A stretch of 64,000 bases of DNA from Paratinospora sagittata. Taxonomy: Eukaryota > Streptophyta > Magnoliopsida > Ranunculales > Menispermaceae. The first letter of the stretch is position 1. Every line of letters begins with the position of its first letter. The DNA lies in NCBI GenBank assembly GCA_035771175.1, contig CM069599.1, positions 38,181,548 to 38,245,547 of the forward strand, read 5' to 3'. A model generated the notes under the pieces. The model ran no database searches and was not told the DNA's origin. It was given only the letters and a program-made list of their open reading frames with translations. The position numbers and the translations under genes are program-made. Positions 36,292 through 48,136 of this stretch are shown one piece after another.

Positions 36292-36884
36292 TGTTGGATT
36301 TTAGCTCAAACATGAATTTTTTGTTGTATTAAAACATGAAATATGTATTTAAAAAAGCAATTAGGACTTTCTAAATATGGATAAGTATTTTATGATCTAG
36401 TTGTATTTGAATAAAGAGACCATGTTAGCGTAGAATGAGAAATCCTTGTTGGTCACGGTTTCTAAATATTGTGGCTAGAAACTCTATATATAAGTGGTCC
36501 CTCATTGTTTATTGATCATCCCAACTAGTGAGTGAGATCTAGAAGAAGGTGAAGCTTGGTCCCTTGAAGCTTTGTGAAAGAGTGTAGAGTTTAGAACTTT
36601 TGCTGGTGAGGCAATTGAAGTTCTAGTTTTCTCTTAAGTATTCTTTTTCTGTTATTCTTGTTTACCAAAGTCTCAAATCTGTGTACTATCTGGTGTAAAA
36701 GTACTTAAGTTGTTTAATTCCTCCGAGGTACTCAATAATTGATAATGGATTATTTTTGCCTGTGGTTTTTTTTCCTGATTTTGGAGTTTTTCCACGTATA
36801 TTTTTGAGTTGTGGGTGTTGATCACTATTATTCTTTTCTTTATTTAATTTGTGAGATTGGAGGGTTTGGGTGTTTTTCCTAACA
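36292..36884 (+). repeat. Copia LTR copy 2 (from the tandem duplication)
   Basis: 593 bp, nearly identical to copy 1, again preceded by the host-derived GGGTGGCAAAATG and followed by the PBS. It retains GGGTTTGGGTGTTTTTCC, the uninterrupted form of the site where the solo LTR entered the third LTR. Confidence 0.85.
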
Positions 36885-36952
36885 AATTGGTATTAGAGAT
36901 ACGTTTCGAGTTGCACTTCAATTGATTCATTAAGGTGTGAAGAAATTTAGAG

Positions 36953-37770
36953 ATGTCGAATTATTCATCCAACTAGAAGTTTGATGTGGAAACGTTTGAT
37001 GGAAAAATTAATTTTGGCTTGTGGCAATTACAAGTCAATGATTTATTAATTTAGTTTGGGTTGCGAAAGGCTTTGATAGGTAAAGGTAAAGAAAGTGATG
37101 AGGATTGGCAAGAGTTAGATATGAGGACTGCTAGTACGATACGACTTTGTCTTGCAAAGAATGTCCTTGGGAATATAAAAGGGTAATTTTACAGCAAAAG
37201 ATCTTTGGAAGAAGTTAGAAAGCTTGTACATGATAAAGAGTCTCAAATCGATTGCATCTTAAAGAAAAGTTCCTCACGTTGCGGATGAAAAAAGGTACAA
37301 CAATAGTTGATCACCTTAGTGTCCTCAATGGTATTGTTTCTGAGTTAGAAGCAATTGGAGTAAAAATTGAGGATGAAGATCAGACATTTCGACTAATTTG
37401 GTCCCTTCCAACTTCCTATAAATATCTTCTGACTACATTAATGTATGAGAAGGATACTGTGAATCTTGAAGAAGTTACTAGTACGCTACTTTCTTAAGAG
37501 AGAAGATTAAAAGGTGTCGGTAATGATTCTTCAGAGGGCTTTACATTGGCAGTGGGTGGAAAGAAGGGGAATTATAAAAAGTTTGCAAGGTGTAGGCAAT
37601 CGGGACACTTAAGGAAAGATTGCAAGAATTGGAAAAGAAAAGGAGCAAGTTCAGCAAATGGCTCCAAGTCGGCAAATAAGAATGTAGATGACAACGGTAC
37701 CAATATGAATGTTGTCAAGTTCAACAGTGATTTTGTTGTTATGGCATCTATTAATGGTGGAAATTTATAG
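36953..37770 (+). pseudogene. Copia gag, second (longer) copy with zinc knuckle
   Basis: It is the same gag as at 35553 but continues into a basic region and a degenerate knuckle, CRQSGHLRKDC, which lacks the first CX2C spacing. Stops occur at the same early sites and at 37495-37497. A one-base insertion relative to copy 1 lies near 37180 (AAAAGGG). Confidence 0.8.
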
Positions 37771-38240
37771 CATAAGGGCAATTGTGTGATTGATACCGGG
37801 GCCACACATCATATATGTGTACACAAGGCATGGTTCGGCAAGTATGCAAGGTGTATTGGTGGCGAGTTTGTGTCGATGGTTGATGGCTCCCAAAGGCCAA
37901 TAATAGGAGTGGGTGAAGTTTAGGTGAAGTTGTTTGACGACCGCATTATTACACGCACATTGTTCGACATGTGCCGAGTTTTACTCAGAACTTGATTTCT
38001 CTTTCCAAGTTAGATTCTGAAGGTTATTGGTACTCTGGTAAAGATGGAGTATTGAAAGTTTTCTAGAAGTCTACTATGATCATGAAAGGTGTTCAAGACA
38101 AAAACTTGTATGTATTGATGGGCAAACCAGGAGTAGCACATGGAGCAAGATCTGAATCTAAAAGGTTGATTAGAAAGTAGGTTCCAGTTGGCAAGTTCAA
38201 GGGTGACTTGGACTTGGGTTATTCTCAACATTAAGTATCA
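37771..38240 (+). pseudogene. Copia protease remnant fused by deletion to the RNase H end
   Basis: An intact protease active-site block, VIDTGATHHIC, appears at about 37789-37820, then LISLSKLDSEGYW and NLYVLMGK of the pre-integrase region. After a short stretch the translation jumps to VPVGKFKGDLDL, the motif that ends copia RNase H. Integrase, RT and the catalytic part of RNase H are therefore missing. Several stops are present. Confidence 0.75.
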
Positions 38241-38316
38241 TGGCCCATGAGGGCAAAGGGGCAAAAACATGAGATTGAAGCAGATGAAGCATTAGTATTT
38301 TCGTCAAGGTGAAGAT

Positions 38317-38878
38317 TGTTAGATTTTTGCTCAAACATGAATTCCTTGTTGTATTAGAACATGAAATATGTATTTAAAAAGTAATTAGGACTTTATGGAT
38401 ATTTGTTTTATGATATAGTTGTATTTGAATAAGGAAACCATGTTAGTGTAGAATGAGGAATCCTTCTTGGTCACATTTTCTAAATATTGTGGTTAGAAAT
38501 TCTATATATAGGAGGCCCCTTATTGTTTATTGATCATCCCAACTAATGAGTGAGATTTAGAAGAAGGTAAAACTTGGTCCGTTAAAGCTTTGTGAAAGAG
38601 TGTAGAGTTTAGAACTTATGCGAGTGACGTGGTTGGAGTTCTAGTTTTCTCTTGAGTATTCTCTTTATGTTATTCTTCTTTACCAAAGTCTCATATATGT
38701 GTATTATCTGGTGTAAAAATACTTGAAGTGTTTAATTCCTCCGAGGTACTTAATAATTGATAGTAGATTCTTTTTTCCAGTGGTTTTTTTCCCTGATTTT
38801 GGGGTTTTTATCTTTGAGTTGTGGGTGTTGATCATTATTATTCTTTTCTTTATTGAATCTGTGAGATTGAAGGGTTTG
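38317..38878 (+). repeat. Copia LTR copy 3 (right LTR), split
   Basis: The LTR starts TGTTAGATTTTTGC after a purine-rich tract and runs to GGGTTTG at 38878. It resumes after the inserted gypsy solo LTR at 43382-43397 (GGTGTTTTTCCCAACA). It is more diverged from copies 1 and 2 than these are from each other. Confidence 0.85.
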
Positions 38879-39133
38879 TGTCGCAACCCCTTCTTGGGCG
38901 ACATCACGACTGACACAAAATACCACATACACCATACACAGACGTACATGATACTCTGTCAGCCTTCTAATACACCAAATTTTTCAAAAATTTCAACAAC
39001 ATATCAAAGTCACAAGTACAAACGCCACCTGATTAACCAAAAATCAATTTCCATAAATTATCATTTTATTTCCATATTATATAACACATCTACATAATTT
39101 ATAGTCATCCTCAGATCTCATATAACATCCATG

Positions 39134-41250
39134 TGTTGGCCCAGATATGTCCAAGAGGGGGGTGAATTGAACACTTAGCAGATTTTAACCTTTCTTTTAA
39201 ATGTGTGGAATAATGAAAGCAAATTAAACACAGTATAGCAATTTGATACAATAAATGTAAATGAGACAATACAATCAGGGACTTATAATGGTTCGTCCTT
39301 GCCTACATCCACTACCTAACGTCCTCAGTTAGGATTTGTTCAAACTCCACTATAGACCTTCTTACGGGTGAAGATTAAACCGATACACTTTCTCAACTTA
39401 TGAGTGTGAAAACTACCGTTTCTCAGCTTACGGGTGTAAGAAGACCATTTCTCAACTTACGGGTGTGAGAAGATCGTTTCTCTACTTACGGGTGTGAGAA
39501 GACCGTTTCTCTACTTACGAGTGAGAGATGACCTATTCTCTACTTACAGGTGAGAGATGACATATTTTCTACTTACAAGTGAGAGAGGACCTATTCTCAA
39601 CTTACGGGTGTGAGACGACTAATTATAACAATGAGCAACACTTGCTCTAACCCAGTGACTTACCAGTCGTTGTAAACTTAATACAATATGAGATATGATT
39701 CCCTGTACTCATAATCAAAGTGATACTACAAAGCTTTGGATTGAACCTTCTGTTACCACAGATTCAGCGAAATATGTATGAATAAGTTCGGCTGAAAAAC
39801 AAGTTCAAAGAGCTTTTTGTCTTCTTTAATTGATTTTAAAAATGATGAAGATGAAGATCAATTAATCCAGAAGACTTGAAGTTTTTCTTTCAAAATGATT
39901 GTAAGTTCAATCAGAAAGAGTAGACGATTAACTTGCAAACGTTTCTCGCACAAGTGAAAACTGTAAATCTATTTTTGAATGAATATCAGATTTCGATTTG
40001 AATCGTGGTTTTTCTGCACTAAGGCAACACGTATATATAGAAACAACAGAGGCGCAATGAACTTGATGATTTTGGCGCCCTAGGTTATTCCAAATGCAAC
40101 GTCTACAATTTTTCCCGAAATGAATCGATTCAGCTTTGTGCGTATTATGGCGATAACACCTGAATCATCTAATCATTCACGAAAAAGGAATGTTTTGATG
40201 AAGTTTTAGAACGTTCAAAAAGTTGTAAAAAAGTTGTTGTACGATTATGAAAAGTTCTGAAAAGTATTCGTATGGTTCTGAAAAAGTTAACAGAAATAGT
40301 AGTATTGTCAGAACAATAACATTGTTAAATTAGCGTCCCGACACATAATATCAACGTTTGTCATTTTGGTCCTTGAGGGCGCTCATGGTGCATAAGCGTC
40401 ATGTTGAACATTGAAGTGAAGGTGTTACTAAGTCGTAAGCATCCTGACTTGATTTATGATAAAACGACTTTAAATCATGAGGGTGTTACTTGATGGTTAG
40501 CGTCCTGCTTTGTTTTAGACATTTAAAACAATGTTAAGTGTGCTGAAGGACAATAAGCATCCTAAAGGTTATTAAGTTGATTCTAAAGATGAGAGCGCTC
40601 CAATGGAAGTAGCGTCCTGATAGTTTATTCAACTTATAACTATCAGTGTCCTTAAAGATAGAAATCAAAATAAAAGCTAAGATAACTTTCAACGAGCCCA
40701 AACTAAGTCAGCGTCCTGACGCAATCAAAGGTTAACTTAAATGGAGGTCGCTACTTATAAATAAGCGTCCTAATGAAGTTCAATTCAACCTTGAGCGTTA
40801 TAATATTTTATATGCGTCCTGACTCATCAAGTCCAAGAGGGCGCTGCTAAAATATTAACGTCCTAAAAGACTCTATAAAAATGAATTTTGATTTCTCGAT
40901 TAAAGCTAGATAAAACAATAAAATATTTCTGAATTAAATCAAATATGCAGATGTTTGAAAATCAATTTGATTAAAACATGCAGTCATGCATATTCTTGAA
41001 TGAAATGACAGAGAAGGTTCAACAACCTATCATTATCTAATCACATTACCGAGCATCTTCAAATGAACATGGTCTTCAAGTCGATCTTTCATATGTTCGT
41101 CATGCATCATTGAATCTTTAAAACCTTCAAGTAAGATTAGATACGTCATATATGCAATAATATCATACACAAAATGTGGATTGCAATCATAAAAAATCTT
41201 TTATATTAGAGACGTGTTCTCGAAGAGACATGAGGATAATTGGTTCAACA
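39134..41250. mobile_element. Non-coding LTR-like element nested in the solo LTR
   Basis: The ends TGTTGGCCC and GGTTCAACA form a short inverted repeat, flanked by CCATG on both sides (39129-39133 and 41251-41255). The 2117-bp body has no ORF. Its start (AAGAGGGGGGTGAATTG) is of a type I know from dispersed plant LTRs, so a solo LTR of another lineage is the best guess; a LARD-like element is an alternative. Two repeat zones lie inside: a 30-bp array and scattered GCGTCCTGA motifs. Confidence 0.75.
39388..39620. repeat. About eight copies of a 30-bp tandem repeat
   Basis: The unit TTTCTCAACTTACGGGTGTG plus about ten bases ending in GAAGACC repeats with small changes (ACGGGTG, ACGAGTG, ACAGGTG). 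Confidence 0.8.
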
Positions 41251-43936
41251 CCATGGACATCTTATATCCCATCACATATCCGTATCAAGATTCTCTAATC
41301 CAAACCACTCACATAATTATAACCTCATAATTACATATTCAACCAAATTACTCGTCTAAATGATAAAATATAAATAAGATGTTAATAGTATAAATATATT
41401 TATCAAAATACAAGGTTTCTAGCTTTTCCAAGAAAATATACAACTAATTATATGTATAGGAGTCTGCAACTCCTCACGAGCCTTACTCTTTCCTTTAGAA
41501 TCTTTACTTGAAATATTGGAGAAGATAGAGTTAGCAACCACAAGCTCAAAAAATATTTTTTTACTATAACATCATATATGCATTTATAAAAAAAACTATT
41601 TATTTTAAACAATTAAAACAAACATATACAATAATCAAATAATATAATACATGCTCAACATATAATGATTCAATGCAATTTCTTTTCAAAAAATGCAATA
41701 TCATTTAAAAATCATATTAATCTCTCTCATTCTAAGTAATTGAGTGAGTCTGCTCCTCATGTGCACCAAAGATGAGTACACCGACCTCAAATTACTCATT
41801 TATCAATTACGTCATTTCTATGTCTTTTATCTCATGTCAGGAATGCACCGATCAGGATTACTAAAACCGTCAATTCTATGAGTCTGTTCCCTGAGATTTA
41901 GATCCATATAAATGTTTCTCATGTCAATGACTTATGTAGATACGTCCATTGACATGCTCCTATGTATCAAAACCATTTCATGATTTTAAATCAAATAAAT
42001 ATATCATAACATGCAAATCATTTTAAATTAATTTCATATAATACAATGTCATATAAGAAGACCAAAGTAAAGAAGTACTCACAATACAAGACTTTTCAAA
42101 CTTAAGTCCTATTACTATCGCTACGATCTAGATCCACCTTAATCAATCCAAATCTTATTGTTCCAACATATCACATTCATTCCATATAATATATCAATTT
42201 TATATATTTCTATTCATTTCACAAATCAATATTAACTTTATAAATCACATATCTGGTGTTTCAGCCCAATTTGAGTCTCATACGTATGCGAGGACTCTCC
42301 AGTATTGTTTCTACAATTAGTCTAAATATTTCCATGACAAAGAACAGTGAAAACAATTATTTCATATCACCATAATTAATTTCTAATTCATAATACTCAT
42401 TTAATCACTTAATTTTAACTTTCCAATGCTCATAATTAATTTTCAAAATCTCATTTCGGTTTAAAATTTTCATGAGGGCATCTCAAATTTTTTATACTAT
42501 CCTTAATAATATTTCTAAGGAGAAAGAATAGTAAAAATAAACATTTCAACCATGTTTTCACTATTTTTCCAATTCGCTATAGTTGCCAGATTCGTTTACT
42601 CACTTACTAAAAATATTCATCGATATCCAAAAATCACAATCTTGGTATCGAAACGTTCGGAATTCAGTTCTCTACGATTCTATTGTCTCAAACTGAAATT
42701 TTACTGGAGTTTAACATAAATCAAAAGGCCTCCAGTACAAAATTTAGCTTTCAACTGCGAAATCGGCGCCAATAATATACATAGACACAAGTAAATCACA
42801 TATTTGTAGTGTACACAACTATAGGAGTCAAAATATATCATTTTAACATATTTTCATTTAAAGTGGATCAAAACCTCATTTTTGAAAATACCACAAAAAA
42901 CCTCCTGTAGCAAAATTTATACCGGTAAAATCGTTACACGTAACTTAAATATTAATTTTACAATGAAATAAAGTGGAAATAGCTTACCGAAGCGTCGATT
43001 TTGCCGCGAAATCATTTTTTCCTCTTCTTTCTCCTCTCACCTTCGTTATTCTTCATCTTTTTTTTTTTCTCTTTTTTGGTCTCTTAAAATCGTTGGATTG
43101 AGAAATAATGAGATAAGAATGAAACAAAAATTAATTACATGCTCCCAATGTTAATTAGTAAACCAACTCCCCATGTTTAAATTTAATTTTTATATATATA
43201 CCTAACTTAACACATATTATTTGGGTTTTAATAACCTAATTGTATCTTATAAACACACAAAAACATACACATGCATACTTAACACACACATATATGACTT
43301 TTACGTACTTATACATGTATTATACCCTTCGATATTATAAGTCGTAGAACTTTGACAAAGAATATGGGGCGTTACAGTTTGGGTGTTTTTCCCAACAAAA
43401 TGGGCCTAACTTGTTTGTTCGCTTTTGTTATGCCTAGTTTAAAATAGGTACAGACAAAAATCTTTTATAAACCGAGCAGAGGTACAAACAAAGAATATGT
43501 CTCCATTTTGAAAACCAACCCGAGTCCGAACATAGGCTTAAAAAACTGGGTACCTAGTTCCTACTTAATATAAAGGGTAAAACTTATACATTTTAATTTT
43601 CCTGTGCTTTAGCTAGGTTGAATTTTTTTAATCATATTTCTTCTTAAATCTTTCATCTCTTTGTTATTTTCTTATTCTTCTTCCTCTTTCATTACTATTG
43701 GCATGAGATCTTTTTTTTTTAACAAAACATACTTCACCACCATATGTTTTTAAAAAAGCATATGGGTATGGACAAAATCGTGCTACACGATTTTTAAAAA
43801 CATACGGATATAAACAAACATATGTTGTCCGTTTTTTAAATCGGGTCGGGTACGAACATGCTATAAGTCCATTAGTATGAGGCGTTGTTCGTACCCACAC
43901 CCATCCGAACTATTGTTTGCGACCCTTACCCAAAGC

Positions 43937-44470
43937 TATAGCCAAGCTGATATAGCAATACACCACATTACCATATCATGAGAGGGAGAGAAAAGGAAAA
44001 AGATTTGGAAATGACATCAGCAAACGTCAGGATTCAAAAATAAAGTCAGCTTGGAGGTATCGAGTTGTTGCACTTGCCAAGGTTCCTACCAGAAGAGAAC
44101 TGATAAACATGAGCTAGGTGTACTGAGCAGGATTGATAAGCTAAGAGTGACTATTGGAGACAGATCTTGCGGGAGCCACCACAAGATATTGTGATACTGA
44201 GTGTATGGCAAAGTGCCACGTGTTGCTGCTAACCTGCCCTCAATACCCCTCTATTATAAATACACTGTTAACCTCCATTAGAGAGGTAAATCATACTCCA
44301 ATTAATGTAAAATTAAGTTCATAACTGACTTAGGCACCAGAGGGTCTTTGGTTGGCACTACACTAGTACTTTTCATGATAGCGTATTTTTTCATCTTCTT
44401 TATAGGTTCGGGGACCTAGCAGGTGATGAGGCAGCTAAGGCTGCTTCCAACTCAAGACATTCCCTCCACA
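43937..44470 (+). mobile_element. LTR-like fragment with a Tat/Ogre-type leader signature
   Basis: The segment contains CTATTATAAATACACTG (TATA-like) and then AACTGACTTAGGCACCAGAG followed by GGGTCTTTGGTTGGCAC, a signature I know from LTRs of Tat-clade gypsy elements. It is interrupted at 44476 by another gypsy element. Its ends were not found, so both extent and class are tentative. Confidence 0.4.
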
Positions 44471-44475
44471 TCATC

Positions 44476-46608
44476 TGTCGCAACCCACTCCATATGAGTG
44501 ACGTCACGACCGGCACAAGATACGACATATGTCATGTGCCTGTCAGCTTTATCCAAAAATCACATCCAAATTTCTCTAAAAATTTTGATAGAGTCTCCTT
44601 TGTTTATTGGTCATATCACAACTTAATTATCACAAGTCAAACACAATCACAATATAAATATGATCATTCACATTACTCATTCATCATCTAAACCTCACAT
44701 TTCCTTATATACACATTCATGTAAACCTATCCATACCCATCTATGTGATACAAATATTATTATAGTGTCATTTACATGACTAGTACTCAAAATAGTATTA
44801 AACTTTCTCAAACCATTTACATACATTGCAAAAGAAGAAGAATTTTCTATCCTTCACGTGCCTTTCCCTTGCCTTTAGGATCCGAGCCTGAAATGTTTGA
44901 GAATTGGATGAGCAATCACAGCTCAGTGAATATTCCTAACTATGGCATCATATATGCATTTAATAAAAATCATATGAATCAATACATTCAAATTCATTCA
45001 AAACATTTAACCAATCTTTCACAATACATACATGCCTATAAAATAATTTCAAACATGTTGGATTACAATAAAACATACAATCTCCCTCCTGCTAGTAATA
45101 GAGCGGGTATGCACTCCTTATTATGCATTTATAAGGAATATACACTCAGACATCTTATTACCCAATTTTCTGCTATGAATTATTTTAAATTAGGACTTAA
45201 TCCCAATTCCATTCAGAAACTATCACTCGGACCATGAGATTATTCAATCCTCATGCGGAACTGTCTTCTGGAAATGATCTCATGTTTTAACTTGCTCTAG
45301 CAAGTCCAAAACATTCTCCAAGGTTAAATATTTTCATAAATTTAAAACAATGCAATAAATACATATATTCATAATTTGAAACACACAATTTATATTATAC
45401 AATGTCATATACAATGAACCAAAGTCAAGAGATACTCTACGACCATTCTATTATTCGTATCTAATTAACAATATAATCCTGTCATATATTTATTTCCAAA
45501 TTATCGACAATTAATTATCAAATCATTATATCTGGTTGTTTTTCAATTATTCATTAAAATTTAACTCTCCAATTAATTCTCATAATTATATTTCAGTCTA
45601 AAATTCACGTGAGGCGTCAAAATATTTTATACGGCCTTCATGATTATTTTTAAGGCAATGGACAACAGAAACAGGCCTTTCAACCACATTTCCATTAATA
45701 TTCAAGTTTATCGCATTTACCGAATTCAGTCAGACATAAATTAAAAATATCAATCGATACCCAAAAATCATAATTTTGGTATTAATATGTCCAGAATTCA
45801 GTTATCTATAGTTCTATAGTTTCAAACCAGGATTTCACCGTCATTTGACATGGTTCAAAAGGTCCCTAATGTCAAATTTGGCTTCCGACAGCTGTACCGA
45901 CACCAATATTACATTTGAACACAAACAAACCACATATCTAGTCTCTACATATCTGTAGGAGTCATAATATATCATTTTTACGTGTTTCCACACAAAGTGG
46001 GTCCAAACTCCATTTTTAAAAACACAGTAAAACACCTACTATAGCATAATTTATACCGGTAGAAACGTTATACACTAGTTAAAGATCAATTTCACGACGA
46101 AAAATGATAAAAATAGCTTACCCACACACGAATCAGCCGTGAAACACGTTCGTCCCCCTTTCTCTCTTCATCTGTGCGTTTCCTCTTCTTTCCTTCACTT
46201 TTTTTTTTTACAAAACCAAAACACATTAGAAAAGAGATAATGAGATAAGAATCTCATTAATATGATCCCATGTTTTCAAAGCCACTTAGTAAAACAACTC
46301 CCCCATCAAATTTCATTAAATCATTTAACTTTCCTTCATTCAACTATTCAACTATTCATTCACATTCAACTAAACTATTCATTTAACTTTGACAACTACT
46401 TCATTATCATCTTCATTTAATCATTTACCGATTGATTAAAATCATCACTTTAGTTAATAATTCAATTTATTTACGACTAACCCTTAAATATAGCATGTAT
46501 TTTCATACATGCATATATTTGTCTCTTACATATAAAATATGCATATTATACATCTCGATATACGCATAAGTCAACGCATATATTTAATTAAAACTATGAT
46601 GTGTTACA
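44476..46608 (-). repeat. 3' LTR of the second gypsy element (complete)
   Basis: 2133 bp from TGTCGCAACCC to GTGTTACA, followed by TTTCCCCAACTT, a polypurine tract on the minus strand. The ORF-like stretches inside have no recognisable product. Confidence 0.85.
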
Positions 46609-47365
46609 ATTTCCCCAACTTAAGAAATTTTGTCCTCGAAATTTAAACGTAAGGTGAAATATACCTCAAGTGGTGAAAAGATCAGGAAATGTCTCCCGCA
46701 TCTGGTCCTCACGTTCCCAGGTCTGCTCCTCATTATCACGAAATTGTGATTTGACTATGACCAAAGGAACTTCCTTGTTCCTCAGTTTTTGAACCCTCCT
46801 GTCAAGAATCTGAATGAGCTTCTCTTCATAAGTAGCATCCTCCCCAACTTGCAACTGTGTTACATCTAAAATATGTGGCGGGTCTAGATACTTTGTTGGG
46901 TTTGTATGATATTTCCTCAACATAGAAACATGAAATACATATGAACATCGACCAATTGAGGAGGTAGAGCAATCATGTACGCTAGCGGACCAATCCTCTC
47001 TAAGACCTTGAATGACCCAATAAAACGGAGAGCTAATTTTTCTTTTACCCCAAATCGCATCTGACCTTTCATTGGAGAGACCTCAACAGTATCAGGTCTC
47101 CCACTGCAAACTCTAAAGGCCAGTGTTTATTGTCATAATAACTTTTCTGACGATCCTGGGCTTTTTTCAATCTTTGTTTGATCTGCTTGATATTTTCTGT
47201 TTGATCCACAACAATTTTTGACCCCAATAACTGTGACACTCCAACTTCATACCAGCAAGCTGGAGATCTACATGGCCTGTCGTACAAAGCCTCGAACGGT
47301 GCCATGCTAATACTGGCCTAATAGTTGTTGTTGTAAGCAAACTCACACAGTGACAAGTACTCACT
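46609..47365 (-). pseudogene. Gypsy pol C-terminal part (second element)
   Basis: The segment 46923-46666 gives MLRKYHTNPT then ILDRRVQKLRNKEVPLV, the usual end of gypsy pol just past integrase. The segment 47305-47069 gives APFEALYDRPCRSPACW, the integrase C-terminal region. Frame breaks lie between them and near 47320, where a stop separates it from the core. A FEDKIS block next to the polypurine tract (about 46620-46645) marks the coding end. Confidence 0.75.
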
Positions 47366-47860
47366 CTAAGTCCCACCAAACTTCAGTATACACGACCTGA
47401 GCATATCCTTAAACATTTGTATCACCCTCTCAGTATGTCCATCACTCCGTGGATGAAATGTCGTACTGAGACGAAGATGGGTACCAAATCGAGTCTGCAT
47501 ACTCTGCCAAAACCTCGAAGTAAACCGCAGATCTCTATCTAACACAATAGAAACAGGTACCCCATGTAATCTCACAATCTCACGTACATACAGTCTGCTC
47601 AGTCTGTCAATTAAGTCATTGGCGTTCATCAAAAGAAAGTGTGTAGATTTTGTCAATTGGTCAACTATCACCCAGATGGCGTCATATCTACCTTGAGATC
47701 TGGGCAAACCTGTAATGAAATCCATAGTAATATGCTCCCATTTACATTCAGGAACAGATAATGGTTGCATCTGACCTCTGAGCTTCTTGTGTTTAGCCTT
47801 TACCTGCTGACACACCCCACATTTCTACACATACTCAGCTATATTTTTCTTCATCCCATG
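47366..47860 (-). pseudogene. Gypsy integrase core (second element)
   Basis: One 149-codon frame holds all three catalytic regions: the first aspartate in TMDFITGLP, the second in VLDRDLRF, and the glutamate in FHPRSDGHTERVIQ. The N-terminal zinc region ends with MCQQVK, and the partner Cys lies just outside in a stretch with a stop. The protein would join element DNA to chromosomal DNA in an intact copy. Confidence 0.8.
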
Positions 47861-48136
47861 CCACCAAACTGTTCTTTTCATATTATGATACATCTTGGTA
47901 GACCCTGGGTAAATAGTATACTGAGATCTATGTGCTTTCTGAAGTAACTCAACCCTCAAGTCTCTATCTACAAAAACCCATAACCTCCCCTAAAAACGCA
48001 GAACACCATCCGAACCCCTGTGCCAATCAACTCTATCTGCTCTATCAGCCCACGAATCATACATACCAAAATCAGGATCATGTTCCTACATATCCTTAAT
48101 CCTCTGAATATGAGAATCTATCAGCTGAATATGCAT

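Larger units (their letters stand above)
34803..37610. repeat. 1.4-kb tandem duplication (host flank + LTR + half of gag)
   Basis: The block starting near 34803 (CAGACTAATAT, ahead of the hAT-like left end) recurs near 36199 and both run through LTR, PBS and gag. At the junction, gag sequence ending GGGCAATC joins directly to the host flank AGACTAATATTAACTC. Only 2-3 bases are shared at the breakpoint, so end joining or microhomology fits better than homologous recombination. Confidence 0.85.
38879..43376 (-). mobile_element. Gypsy solo LTR inside the copia right LTR
   Basis: TGTCGCAACCCC ... GGGGCGTTACA, flanked by GTTTG on both sides (38874-38878 and 43377-43381). It belongs with the LTRs of the element at 44476-52603: same start, and matching blocks near 42240-42960 and 45530-46080. 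It is interrupted by a 2.1-kb insertion at 39134-41250; without that it measures about 2.4 kb. No coding region is present. Confidence 0.85.
34897..43397 (+). mobile_element. Internally deleted Ty1/copia element with a tandem duplication
   Basis: The outer LTR ends (TGTTGG at 34897, CCCAACA at 43397) are flanked by AAATG (34892-34896 and 43398-43402). The interior holds gag, a protease fragment and the last residues of RNase H; integrase, RT and most of RNase H are deleted. A 1.4-kb tandem duplication doubles the left LTR and half of gag, so three LTR copies are seen. The right LTR is itself split by a gypsy solo LTR at 38879-43376. Confidence 0.85.
34881..43928. mobile_element. hAT-like non-coding element, the outer shell of a nest
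   Basis: The left end TAGGGGTGGCAAA and the right end TTTGCGACCCTTA are inverted repeats (11 of 13). The 8-bp flanks ACCAAAAC (34873-34880) and CCCAAAGC (43929-43936) agree at 6 positions. Almost all of the 9 kb between them is a copia insertion. Without it, only about 540 bp remain (34881-34896 plus 43403-43928), the right size for a non-autonomous hAT element with GTACGAACA/GGGTACC-type subterminal motifs. Confidence 0.5.

Noticed and set aside
38723..39097. 124-codon ORF
   Set aside because: It crosses the border between a copia LTR and an inserted gypsy LTR, so it cannot be an ancestral gene.
39388..39620. Regularly spaced 30-bp repeats resembling a CRISPR array
   Set aside because: The units are contiguous without unique spacers, and lie inside a plant retroelement.
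44776..45237. 153-codon ORF on the plus strand, with a related one at 50891-51115
   Set aside because: Both lie in the two LTRs of one element at the same relative place; the second copy is broken, so they are chance frames in LTR DNA.
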